A stretch of DNA of 64,000 nucleotides from QNZT01 sp964651755 (GTDB taxonomy: Bacteria; Campylobacterota; Campylobacteria; Campylobacterales; QNZT01). The stretch spans positions 1-64,000 of the forward strand of contig CAZYZD010000001.1 of assembly GCA_964651755.1 (NCBI GenBank), written 5' to 3'. Within the stretch, counting starts at the first letter, position 1. The number at the start of each line of letters is the position of its first letter. This document shows, in pieces, positions 26,564-34,989 of the stretch. The notes beneath the pieces are model-generated. The model saw nothing but the letters and a program-made list of their open reading frames with translations. It had not been told where the DNA came from and searched no databases. The position numbers and the translations under genes are program-made.

Positions 26564-27805
26564 TCATAAAATCGTATTTTTTGCAACCTCTTTGTTTTCC
26601 CAAAAGAGTTCGGCAACAAAAGCAGCTATTACCAACATCATGAGATTAAGCTTGTCATAATAACTCACTCCTCCCATATCATAGACAAAAACAGCCAATA
26701 CAAAAAAAATCAGCAAAAAACGAATAAACTGATCTTTCACGTACCAAGCCTTTACCAAAACAAAAAAATGTATCGCATAGTAAAGTACCAATCCTGTCAA
26801 TCCACAATCTGCCAGAAGTTCTGTAAAGTTGTTATGCGAATATACCCCCTGATAGGAACGAACAGTATCTACACCTGTTCCAAACAAAGGATTTTCTTTA
26901 AAAGTCTGTAATGCAGTCGCTATGAATTCAAGCCGTTCTTCTGCACTATGCTCAACACTTTCACCGGATAAAGAAGCAAAGATATAACCTATCCTCTCTA
27001 TCCCAAACTCAACTATCTGTGCCAGTTGCATCCATTTCTGATCATCAATAAAAAGCAGTGCCATAATCAAAAGTACAATACCACTCCAAATCATAAAAGC
27101 CCTCCTCTCTTTATCCCAGAATGAAACTATAATAAAGAAAAAAATAAGAGCAAAAGCGACAACCAACCCTGTACGTGAAACTGTTATCAAAATCACATAA
27201 TAGGAAAGTACAATATTGACGATACCCAGAAGCAAAAACAGCTTGTTTTTCGTAATCTGCATCCATAGAATTGTCACAAAAATAGTATAAAACATAAATG
27301 CAGAAGTAATATTCGGATTGATTGTCGTTCCCATAAACCGAATAGTTCCCTCAAAATAAGGCACAAATGAGACTGGAAACAGACCGACTGCGATTAATAC
27401 ATTTACCAATGTACCGATAAAAAGTCCAAAAAAGAGTGCTGAAAACATACGATACTTTTTCAGAATATTGTATACCAGCAGCAAATTGATTGTAATTTTA
27501 ACCATTCGACCAATCATTTCCGAGCTAATGGCATAATCAATCGACCAAAAGAGAGAAGCAGCACAATAGAGAAAAAAGAGAATATACCCCACAGTTACAC
27601 TGTTGAAATAGAACTGTCTGTCACTATATAAAAATTCCAGAAAAAGAAAATATCCCACCATAACAACATTTGCCAAATTGCTGTAAATAACATTATCGGG
27701 TCTGGCAAATATAATCAATGAAGCAAAATAGAACATAATCACCACATACATACCAAGCAGCAAAAAATGCGGTAATTGTGTCGGGGAAGCTTTCATTTGT
27801 ATCAT
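26564..27805 (-). CDS. O-antigen ligase / Wzy-like polymerase family membrane protein
   Basis: This 413-residue protein has about eleven membrane helices and one large periplasmic loop (about 285-325) containing ENPLFGTGVDTVRSYQG and HNNFTELLADCGLTGL, the hallmark of the Wzy_C/WaaL superfamily (conserved Arg and His in the loop). It would polymerise repeat units or ligate the polymer. Given Wzx and a Wzc-like kinase in the same locus, the polymerase role is favoured, but the family alone does not decide. Two start ATGs (27805, 27796) are possible. It converges on the flippase gene 5 bp away. Confidence 0.85.
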   Translation of the reverse strand: MIQMKASPTQLPHFLLLGMYVVIMFYFASLIIFARPDNVIYSNLANVVMVGYFLFLEFLYSDRQFYFNSVTVGYILFFLYCAASLFWSIDYAISSEMIGRMVKITINLLLVYNILKKYRMFSALFFGLFIGTLVNVLIAVGLFPVSFVPYFEGTIRFMGTTINPNITSAFMFYTIFVTILWMQITKNKLFLLLGIVNIVLSYYVILITVSRTGLVVAFALIFFFIIVSFWDKERRAFMIWSGIVLLIMALLFIDDQKWMQLAQIVEFGIERIGYIFASLSGESVEHSAEERLEFIATALQTFKENPLFGTGVDTVRSYQGVYSHNNFTELLADCGLTGLVLYYAIHFFVLVKAWYVKDQFIRFLLIFFVLAVFVYDMGGVSYYDKLNLMMLVIAAFVAELFWENKEVAKNTIL

Positions 27806-27867
27806 GATGTTAAATAGATTCCATTATTTGTTTTAGTACTTTAACATCGCTTATTTTCAGAAAAAGT

Positions 27868-29328
27868 TTAACGTATAGCAGTATTGAATTTCAGAAGTTC
27901 CCTCCACCATGACTGCCGTACAAAATCAGAAAAACGGGTATTGTCATTATCTGCCCAGATATGGATGCTATCTATCAAACCATCTTTATAGTATCCATAC
28001 AATGTCTCCAGATACCACTTAAAATCCTCACCGTGTAACGGCTTATGTGCCAGTTTTGCACTATACGCCCACCCCTCTGTATAATGCGGACTAATAGAAG
28101 CAATAACAGATACATCAGGATTTAACCGTTTAATCTCCATAAACTTACTCAGCATATACCCTTCCTGCTTTCTTCTGCCCTCTTTTGTACTCAAATCAAA
28201 CATTGGATAAGCAAGAGGCATCACATAATCCACTACATCTATAAGCGGCTTATATATTAATGAATCATTAAGATGCCACTCGTCATAATCGATCCGCCAA
28301 TGTGTACTGCTTCCTTTTGCCAAAGCGGTATTGTCCAAATTTTTACGATTATCATTGTAACGATTCCAAAGCACTACACTGTTCCACAATCCTACCTTTG
28401 TATGTGGCAACAGTCTCTTGACACCAAGAATGGCTTCGAGTTTTTTTGCCATTGCATCTCTGACAATCTTTTTACCATGATTACGCACTTTTTCGGTATT
28501 GAGAAACTTACTGACAAAAGCACCGTATGGAGAGTATTCTCTGATTACATACTCCAGTACAGAAGGTACATGCTCGATATCAAGCACTACTATCCCCTCT
28601 TTGGTATCTATTTTCCTGCAAGCTGCAGCACTCTTTAAATCATGAAGAACCAACATTTGAAGTTTTTTGATATTTGGACGACTCAACACTCTTGATTTAC
28701 TGTCATCCAGAAAGGGTACAGGTTCATAAAAATCATCCACCCAGTACATGGTACTGTTGGTCAAACCATATTGACGCATCGTGCCGTCTTTGGTATGTCT
28801 GCGAAGATAGACTTCTTTGTCGCCTGCACCTCCCTCTATATCATCATATATTTTAAACTGATGAGATACCTGACTAACAAAAGAACTCCCTTTTTGCGTC
28901 AAAGCTGAAAAACTTTCAGAAATTTGCTGTCCATTTTTCAGATAAAATATAATCCTATACCGATATGAAGTACCTGACAAAAGATCTCTATCTGCAAAAC
29001 CATTCCATCTATGCCCAATATCTTTTGCTTTTCGGTTAATAATCTTTTTCAAAGGTTTATTTTGACGAACTATCTCAACATGATCGATACTGTAACCATT
29101 TTCATCCCACTCAATATAGAGAGTATGCATACCGCTGTATATATCAATATGAATTTTCCCCTTGATCGACTTTATCAAGCTATCTTTTAGAGTATCCAGG
29201 GAAGTATCATTTTTATGTAGTTTTTGTATAACTTCTTCTAGTCTGTTTATCTGCATATTTGCCTCACAAACTCTCAAAAAAAGAAAGAATACAATAATAC
29301 CGAACAACCATTTTTTTTCTCGTTTCAT
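27868..29328 (-). CDS. exported putative TIM-barrel glycosidase-like protein
   Basis: This 486-residue protein has an N-terminal membrane/signal segment (7-23), a short coiled region and a fibronectin-III-like domain (about 55-145, with SYRYRIIFYLKNGQ). A long C-terminal domain (about 180-480) has strands reminiscent of a TIM barrel: VVLDIEHVP (about 248-256), TKVGLWNSVV, VVDYVMPLAYPMFD and IHIWADNDNTRF. The DIEH and YPMFD positions could hold acidic catalytic residues, as in hyaluronidase-like or GH families, but I cannot assign a family. Its place in the polymer locus suggests glycan cleavage or trimming during export. Confidence 0.6.
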   Translation of the reverse strand: MKREKKWLFGIIVFFLFLRVCEANMQINRLEEVIQKLHKNDTSLDTLKDSLIKSIKGKIHIDIYSGMHTLYIEWDENGYSIDHVEIVRQNKPLKKIINRKAKDIGHRWNGFADRDLLSGTSYRYRIIFYLKNGQQISESFSALTQKGSSFVSQVSHQFKIYDDIEGGAGDKEVYLRRHTKDGTMRQYGLTNSTMYWVDDFYEPVPFLDDSKSRVLSRPNIKKLQMLVLHDLKSAAACRKIDTKEGIVVLDIEHVPSVLEYVIREYSPYGAFVSKFLNTEKVRNHGKKIVRDAMAKKLEAILGVKRLLPHTKVGLWNSVVLWNRYNDNRKNLDNTALAKGSSTHWRIDYDEWHLNDSLIYKPLIDVVDYVMPLAYPMFDLSTKEGRRKQEGYMLSKFMEIKRLNPDVSVIASISPHYTEGWAYSAKLAHKPLHGEDFKWYLETLYGYYKDGLIDSIHIWADNDNTRFSDFVRQSWWRELLKFNTAIR

Positions 29329-29355
29329 AAAGTTATTTTAACATAGAACAAACTA

Positions 29356-29383
29356 TTTTACAAAAGAGAACTTCTCTTATAAT
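29356..29383 (+). promoter_or_regulatory. sigma70-like promoter for the Wzc-type kinase gene
   Basis: TATAAT at 29378-29383 is preceded by TTTTAC/TTTACA at 29356-29362 with 15-16 bp spacing. The site lies between divergent genes, 65 bp upstream of the kinase ATG. Confidence 0.5.
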
Positions 29384-29447
29384 TTGTCTAAAAAAAAATT
29401 TTGCATAGCCGATACTGTTTCTATGAATTTATACAAGGAACAGAGCA

Positions 29448-31766
29448 ATGGACATGAACTATGAGGGAAATGTGATCAAGCTGGAAAAATTTCTGGCAGA
29501 ACTATTTAAACATAAACTCTCCAATTTAATAATCATAACCTTATTTGTTCTGTTTGGTTATCTTTACTATAAGGTCACTACTCCTGTCTATATGTCCCGG
29601 GCAACAATTGAGATTAAAAATCCCCAGCCCACAAGAGACAATATGCTTTTTACGCTGGATACTACTACAAATCTGGAAACAGATAAAGACATTCTCAAAT
29701 CCGATCGTCTTATTGAACGAACTATCAAAACACTGGGTGGTTTTGTCGACTATAATTATCATCAAACTTTAAAAACTGTAACACTTTATAAAAATACACC
29801 TTTTGTAGTAAAAAATTTTATCATATACAATCCAGAACTCTATGGAACAGAACTACTGATACATGATATAGGGGAGAACCATTACCGCCTTGAAGTAAAA
29901 CACTCCTTTTTAAAAAAAAATCTCTCCAGACTTGGTTTCAAAAACAAAAAATATTCATTTGAAAATCAAGTATATACATACAACAAGCCTTTTGCAACAA
30001 AAGATATAGCACTTTTGATTATTAAGAAGAGAGATTTCCTCCATAAAAAATATGGTTTTATCATTCACAATAAACTTGAAACAATTGCAAATGTAAAAAA
30101 CCGACTAAATATTACACCTATGTCACCCCGCTCAAATATTCTTAAATTGACCTATAAAGATTATAATCCCATACGTGCCAGAGATTTTCTTAATACACTC
30201 ACCCAACACTTCCTACACTACAGTGTATCTGATCAGACAGAAACACAAAAAAGCAAACTTGCTTTTATCAATCAGCAGCTTGCTTTGGTAAAAAGTAAAC
30301 TAATCCTTTCCGAAAATCAGCTGGAAAAATTTAAAGTCAGCCATAATATTGCAGATATCGAAACCCAGCGAAACGAAATTATCAAAAAAATTGCCCAGAT
30401 AGAAACAGAATATGAAGAGAGTAAAATAGAGTATCAAAGAGTCAATCTTCTCTACAGAGAGATTCATAAAAACAATTATGCCGTTTTGGGAATCATTGGT
30501 AATCACTATCCAACTTTGGCAGATATGTTACAAACACTTGAAAATCTTACTGCCCAAAAAGAAGCCATGCTTGCAAACCTGACAGAACGACACCCGGATG
30601 TTATCAGTATCAGAAAAAATATTGCAGATTTACAAACAAATATCAAAAAACTGGTAAATGCTATTCGTAAAGATATCAATAAAAAATATCACACACTTAC
30701 CAAAAATCTCACAGAAGCAAAAAAATCTCTCAATGCCTTTCCTAGTCAGGAAAAAGAGTTTGCACGACTGAAACGTATTTTCGATGTCAATGACAAAATG
30801 TATAACTATCTTTTGAAAAAACAATCCGAACTTTCCATTAAAGATAAAGCTTTAAATTCTAATAAAAAGATCCTTGACAAAGCCAAAATCGCACCTAAAC
30901 CATTAAGTCCGAAACTTGGTGCAGCAATTGCTGTCAGCACACTTCTGGGACTTTTTACAATAGCTATTCTGACACTTTATCGCATCAAGAAAAATGTCAT
31001 TGTAAAAAGTGCTGTTGATATCAGCGAAATATCTGATGTACCTATTTTTGGTCTTATTCCCTATGTAGAAAACACCCATCTCTACAACCGAGCCTATGTA
31101 ATCGCCGATCCAAATTCACCGGCAAGTGAAGCTTTCAGGATCATACGTACCAACCTGGACTATATAGTCACAGATGAAAAATCCAAAGTGATTCTGGTCA
31201 CCTCCTCCGTACCAAACGAAGGCAAAACTGTTGTCTCATCCAATCTGGCAGCTGTTATAGGGATGGGAGAGAAAAAAACAATACTTGTTTCTCTTGATCT
31301 GCGCCGTCCCGAACTTCATCACAAATTTGGACTTCCAAACAATTTTGGGATGAGCGACGTCCTTTCAAACAGAAAAAAATTACATGATGTTATCTGGAGA
31401 CATGAACATTTTCCAAATTTACATATTATTACTTCTGGAAGAATACCGCCAAATCCTGCCGAACTGGTCAACTCAAAACGGACTGCAGAAATCATAGATA
31501 CACTCAAAAAAGAGTATGATTATGTCATTATAGATACGCCTCCAGTAAAATATGTCGCAGATGCTATATCTCTTTTTAAATATGCAGATATCAAACTTTT
31601 TGTATTAAAATCTGAATTTTCACAAAAAAAGCATGTCAAAGAGATTGAAGAACTGATTCACAAATATAAACTGAAACATTGTGGATTTATCCTCAACTCT
31701 GTCAAAGAGAAGTATCTGAACAAAGCCTATTTCGATAAAAAATATATCTTTTACGACTATCTTTAA
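29448..31766 (+). CDS. Wzc-like polysaccharide co-polymerase with BY-kinase domain
   Basis: This 772-residue protein joins a Wzz-type chain-length domain to a bacterial tyrosine kinase. Membrane segments flank a large periplasmic region (about 24-43 and 490-512) that includes a long coiled coil (about 260-470). The cytoplasmic domain has the Walker A TSSVPNEGKT (about 584-593), the Walker A' VSLDLRRPEL (about 613) and VIIDTPP (Walker B). The C-terminus ends in a tyrosine cluster (five Tyr in the last 17 residues), the usual autophosphorylation site. It controls polymer export and length with Wzx/Wzy. No Wza exporter is found in this window. Confidence 0.92.
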   Translation: MDMNYEGNVIKLEKFLAELFKHKLSNLIIITLFVLFGYLYYKVTTPVYMSRATIEIKNPQPTRDNMLFTLDTTTNLETDKDILKSDRLIERTIKTLGGFVDYNYHQTLKTVTLYKNTPFVVKNFIIYNPELYGTELLIHDIGENHYRLEVKHSFLKKNLSRLGFKNKKYSFENQVYTYNKPFATKDIALLIIKKRDFLHKKYGFIIHNKLETIANVKNRLNITPMSPRSNILKLTYKDYNPIRARDFLNTLTQHFLHYSVSDQTETQKSKLAFINQQLALVKSKLILSENQLEKFKVSHNIADIETQRNEIIKKIAQIETEYEESKIEYQRVNLLYREIHKNNYAVLGIIGNHYPTLADMLQTLENLTAQKEAMLANLTERHPDVISIRKNIADLQTNIKKLVNAIRKDINKKYHTLTKNLTEAKKSLNAFPSQEKEFARLKRIFDVNDKMYNYLLKKQSELSIKDKALNSNKKILDKAKIAPKPLSPKLGAAIAVSTLLGLFTIAILTLYRIKKNVIVKSAVDISEISDVPIFGLIPYVENTHLYNRAYVIADPNSPASEAFRIIRTNLDYIVTDEKSKVILVTSSVPNEGKTVVSSNLAAVIGMGEKKTILVSLDLRRPELHHKFGLPNNFGMSDVLSNRKKLHDVIWRHEHFPNLHIITSGRIPPNPAELVNSKRTAEIIDTLKKEYDYVIIDTPPVKYVADAISLFKYADIKLFVLKSEFSQKKHVKEIEELIHKYKLKHCGFILNSVKEKYLNKAYFDKKYIFYDYL

Positions 31767-31807
31767 TATGATATATTTTGAAGTAAAGAGAGGATATTAT
31801 CACCTTT

Positions 31808-32896
31808 ATGAAGCCACATAAAAAACGTATATTCTTCTTTCTTCCATTTATGAACGGCGGCGGTGCCGAAAGAGTTGTCCTTACACTTTTGACACATCTT
31901 GACAAAACAAAATTTGAACCTACTCTTGTACTGCTCAAAAAAGAGGGACGCTACCTTCCTCTTGTTCCAAAAGATATCAAAATCATCGATCTTCAAGTCA
32001 CACAAGCACGTTATGCTCTCTTTAAAATTGTACAACTTGTCAAAAAAGAGAAACCGGATATCATTTTTACCACCCTCGCCTACCTCAACCTTATTATTGC
32101 ACTTATCATTCCTCTTTTTAAGAATAGCGTCATGTTTATTGCCCGTGAATCCAATACCGTTTCTGTCAGGAACAAAAGAGAAAAATATCCCAAAATTTTT
32201 GACTGGCTCTATCGAAATATCTACAAAAATTTTCATCATATTGTCACACAGGCAGAAGCAATGAGGGAAGATCTTCAAAAAAACTACAAAATTCCCGTAT
32301 CAAAAATGCAAATCATATACAATCCGGTTGATAGCAATTATATTCGAAGTATGTCACTAAAAAAATCAGAACTATTGCCCAAAACAAAATATAACCTGCT
32401 TGCAGTAGGTAGACTGGACTATGAAAAAGGATTTGATTTGCTGCTTCAAAGTATTTCTCAACTTGATGAAAGCTACCACCTCACAATTTTGGGAGAAGGA
32501 GAAGAGAAAGAAGCACTTTTACTCCAGACAAAAGCCCTAAAGCTTGAAAACCAAGTCACCTTTGCCGGTTTTACAGATAATCCCTACGCTTATATGAAAG
32601 AAGCAGATCTTCTGGTACTGAGTTCGCGTTATGAAGGTTTACCAAATGTTATTCTCGAAGCAAACTGCTGCGGTACACCTGTTGTTGCCTATGACTCGGC
32701 AGGAGGAACGGGGGAGATTGTTCATAACGGGGAAAACGGTTATTTGGTACCTCCGTTTGATACTGTATTATTTGCAAAAACCATAGAAAAAGCACGTCAT
32801 CACACTTTTGATTCCCAAACTATTGCACAACATACGGAAGAGCTTTTTGGTATCGATAAAGTGATTCAAAAATACGAAAACCTATTTTTATCATAA
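31808..32896 (+). CDS. GT4-family glycosyltransferase
   Basis: This 362-residue GT-B enzyme shows the acceptor-side loop PFMNGGGAERVVLTL (13-27), a donor-side AVGRLDYEKGFDLLL (about 198-212) and SSRYEGLPNVILEANCCGTPVVA with the E-x7-E pair (about 275-285). A helical hydrophobic patch (95-115) may associate with the membrane. It follows the Wzc-like gene by 41 bp, probably in one transcript, and closes the polysaccharide locus. Sugar specificity unknown. Confidence 0.9.
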   Translation: MKPHKKRIFFFLPFMNGGGAERVVLTLLTHLDKTKFEPTLVLLKKEGRYLPLVPKDIKIIDLQVTQARYALFKIVQLVKKEKPDIIFTTLAYLNLIIALIIPLFKNSVMFIARESNTVSVRNKREKYPKIFDWLYRNIYKNFHHIVTQAEAMREDLQKNYKIPVSKMQIIYNPVDSNYIRSMSLKKSELLPKTKYNLLAVGRLDYEKGFDLLLQSISQLDESYHLTILGEGEEKEALLLQTKALKLENQVTFAGFTDNPYAYMKEADLLVLSSRYEGLPNVILEANCCGTPVVAYDSAGGTGEIVHNGENGYLVPPFDTVLFAKTIEKARHHTFDSQTIAQHTEELFGIDKVIQKYENLFLS

Positions 32897-32919
32897 AAAT
32901 ATTTTGGGGAAAATGTTAA

Positions 32920-33207
32920 TTATCGAAGTTGACGCCCTTTTTTACATTTTTCCAGCTCTTTTTTCAATCTTTTGATTTCAGCCTTTAACATTGCATTCTC
33001 TTCTTTGAGACTTTTTGGCGGATTTTGTAAAATAATCTCTTCCGACAACTCTGCTTCCACTTCATCATCCAGTAAAATATAAACTATCTCCTTACCATTT
33101 TCTTCAACTGTTTCTGTCTTTACTTTTCCTTCACGCGTCATTTTAATAACATTATAGATACTAAGTTTGTGTGTTCTGGCATACTCTTTAATAGTAGCTC
33201 TCTTCAT
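32920..33207 (-). CDS. small helix-turn-helix plus coiled-coil protein
   Basis: This 95-residue protein has an N-terminal MerR/excisionase-like helix-turn-helix (TIKEYARTHKLSIYNVIKMTREGKV-type, about 5-30), an acidic middle and a C-terminal leucine/lysine coiled coil (67-92) with a basic tail. It may be a small DNA-binding regulator that dimerises through the coil. A perfect ribosome site (AGGAGG) precedes the ATG. It is divergent from the DUF1456 gene. There is no recognisable target. Confidence 0.65.
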   Translation of the reverse strand: MKRATIKEYARTHKLSIYNVIKMTREGKVKTETVEENGKEIVYILLDDEVEAELSEEIILQNPPKSLKEENAMLKAEIKRLKKELEKCKKGRQLR

Positions 33208-33277
33208 GAAGCCTCCTGAATATTTTTTGCAAATTGTACAAAGAGTGTGCTAAAGTTTCCTATGCTACACTACTTCT

Positions 33278-33742
33278 ATGACAAAAAACAAAATATTACA
33301 ACAACTACAACAGATTGAACAATTTGACAATACAAAAATGCTGGAAATTTTTCGTCTTGGCGAAATGGAAATACCAAAAGAGCGACTTGAAGGCTATCTT
33401 GCAACACCTGAAGAGAAACACTATCTTGACTGCGGCGCACAGGCATTGGGGCACTTTCTGGATGGGCTTATTCTTTACAAACGCGGTCCGTCTGATAAAA
33501 AAACCTCTGATGAGACACCAGTAGCACTGACAAATAATTTGATCTTAAAAAAACTTCGTATTGCTTATGATCTTAAAGAAGCTGATTTATTTGCCATTTT
33601 CAATGCAGTGGATATAGAGATTACAAAAGGTGAACTCAGCTCTTTATTTCGTAAAGAAGATCATAAGAAATTCAGATTCTGCCCGGACTCGATACTGGAA
33701 CTCTTTTTAGAGGGATTAAAGATTTGTGAACAAAAAATTTAA
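33278..33742 (+). CDS. DUF1456 family protein (YehS-like)
   Basis: This 154-residue protein consists of two copies of the DUF1456 helical unit (about 4-70 and 88-152). Each copy has the pattern N..L..L...L.L.D..M..IF......I......L...F.K..... and L..FL.GL. The family (E. coli YehS) is widespread and uncharacterised; no catalytic residues are apparent. The gene is monocistronic and converges on the 47-residue gene downstream. Confidence 0.85.
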   Translation: MTKNKILQQLQQIEQFDNTKMLEIFRLGEMEIPKERLEGYLATPEEKHYLDCGAQALGHFLDGLILYKRGPSDKKTSDETPVALTNNLILKKLRIAYDLKEADLFAIFNAVDIEITKGELSSLFRKEDHKKFRFCPDSILELFLEGLKICEQKI

Positions 33743-33753
33743 TACTTTATATT

Positions 33754-33897
33754 TTACTTCTGTTCAAATATATTTTTCAACTTCTGTAAAACGCTATCTT
33801 GAGATTTAAGTCCCACTCTTTCACGTAAAGCTTTAATCTCATAATAGAGCTTTCGCAAATGTACAGGTACATAAATCTCAAATTCTTCTTTTTTCAT
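33754..33897 (-). CDS. 47-residue protein translationally coupled to the MotB-like gene
   Basis: A 47-residue frame begins with ATG overlapping the stop of the MotB-like gene (ATGA), the usual sign of translational coupling. The product starts MKKEEFEIYVPVHLRKLYYE and continues as an amphipathic, basic helix to a C-terminal FEQK. It has no membrane segment. The start resembles ribbon-helix-helix or small adaptor proteins, but it is too short for a family call. Conservation next to the same motor-like pair in relatives would confirm it. Confidence 0.6.
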   Translation of the reverse strand: MKKEEFEIYVPVHLRKLYYEIKALRERVGLKSQDSVLQKLKNIFEQK

Positions 33898-34985
33898 CTA
33901 TTTAAAAATTTCTCCAGTTCTTTAATCGCTTTTTCATTTTTGATACGAAATTTGATCTCAATTCTTCTGGAAGCGCTTTTATCTTCATTGCCGTTATTAT
34001 CATAAATAAGATCCGCATAGGATCTGCCGCTTGCACTCAAATATTTACTATATAGTTCCCTGTTTGAAGGATCACTTTCATATAAAAACTTCATAACTTC
34101 CAAAGCACGCTTTTGGGAAAGCGCAAGATTATACAAATAACCTCCCACACTGTCAGTATGCCCTTCAATTGTGATACCCTCTATATAATTACGTATCTCT
34201 TTATCCAAAAGCAGTGTCAAGATATACTTTTGCAAGATCGCCTTAAGTTCCTTTTTTGCCGAAGGTTTGAGTTTATAGGCACCTTGATTAAAGAGAATAT
34301 TTGAAGAAAAACGCATTGCACCGCTTTTTGGATCAATCTGAATCGAATCACCCAGTTTCTCTTTAAGTTTACTGACAACTTTAATACGAATACCAGTCAA
34401 ATTCTTAATTTTGACTTTGGTAATATTGAGTTCATCTACAAGTTTTTGATGTTCTATACTTTGATGAAGCAGTTTTTTACCAAGTGCTGCGATCTCTTCA
34501 TCTTTTAATATCATGATGTTTCGTATAGCCGATAAATTCTGTTCCAGAATATCTGCCCTGCCGGTTTCATAAAGCAACTTGTTCTGAGTCTCATTCAGAT
34601 CACTTTGCAAGGAGGAAATTTCTGTCTGAAATGCTTTTTCACCCTCTTCATAATCCAAAATCAATGCTTTAAGTTTTGCCACTTCATTTGCCTGTAAAGT
34701 CAAATTTTTGACAAATGATTCTTTCTCCTTTTTCATCTTTGCAAGATCTTCAATACTTTTATGCAATTTTCGACGAAGTTCCTGAACCTTTTTATTTTTA
34801 CTTTCCAAAGCCTGTTCACTCAAGCCCAGTGCTTCCCTTTTTTGTGCTAAATCCTGCTGTACATAAACATACCGCACTACAATAGCCCCAACAACAAGAA
34901 TAAAAACGAACAAAAGTCCTGCCATCAAGTCAGCATAGGATATCCAAAAGTTTTGTTCCTCTTTTTCATGATCTTGCTTATACAT
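33894..34985 (-). CDS. MotB/OmpA-type protein with coiled-coil stalk
   Basis: This 363-residue protein has one N-terminal membrane helix with the ion-path aspartate in ISYADLMAGLLFVFI (about 15-29). A long coiled coil (about 45-200) follows, then a C-terminal OmpA-like peptidoglycan-binding domain (about 225-350) with IEGHTDSVGGYLYN, LSQKRALEVMKFL and ASRRIEIKF. This is the MotB/ZorB/TolR-like layout of an ion-driven 5:2 motor partner, but with an unusually long coiled coil between membrane and OmpA domain. It is encoded 4 bp after the MotA-like gene and coupled to a 47-residue gene. It is not the flagellar MotB, whose linker is shorter. Confidence 0.82.
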   Translation of the reverse strand: MYKQDHEKEEQNFWISYADLMAGLLFVFILVVGAIVVRYVYVQQDLAQKREALGLSEQALESKNKKVQELRRKLHKSIEDLAKMKKEKESFVKNLTLQANEVAKLKALILDYEEGEKAFQTEISSLQSDLNETQNKLLYETGRADILEQNLSAIRNIMILKDEEIAALGKKLLHQSIEHQKLVDELNITKVKIKNLTGIRIKVVSKLKEKLGDSIQIDPKSGAMRFSSNILFNQGAYKLKPSAKKELKAILQKYILTLLLDKEIRNYIEGITIEGHTDSVGGYLYNLALSQKRALEVMKFLYESDPSNRELYSKYLSASGRSYADLIYDNNGNEDKSASRRIEIKFRIKNEKAIKELEKFLNR

Positions 34986-34989
34986 ACAA

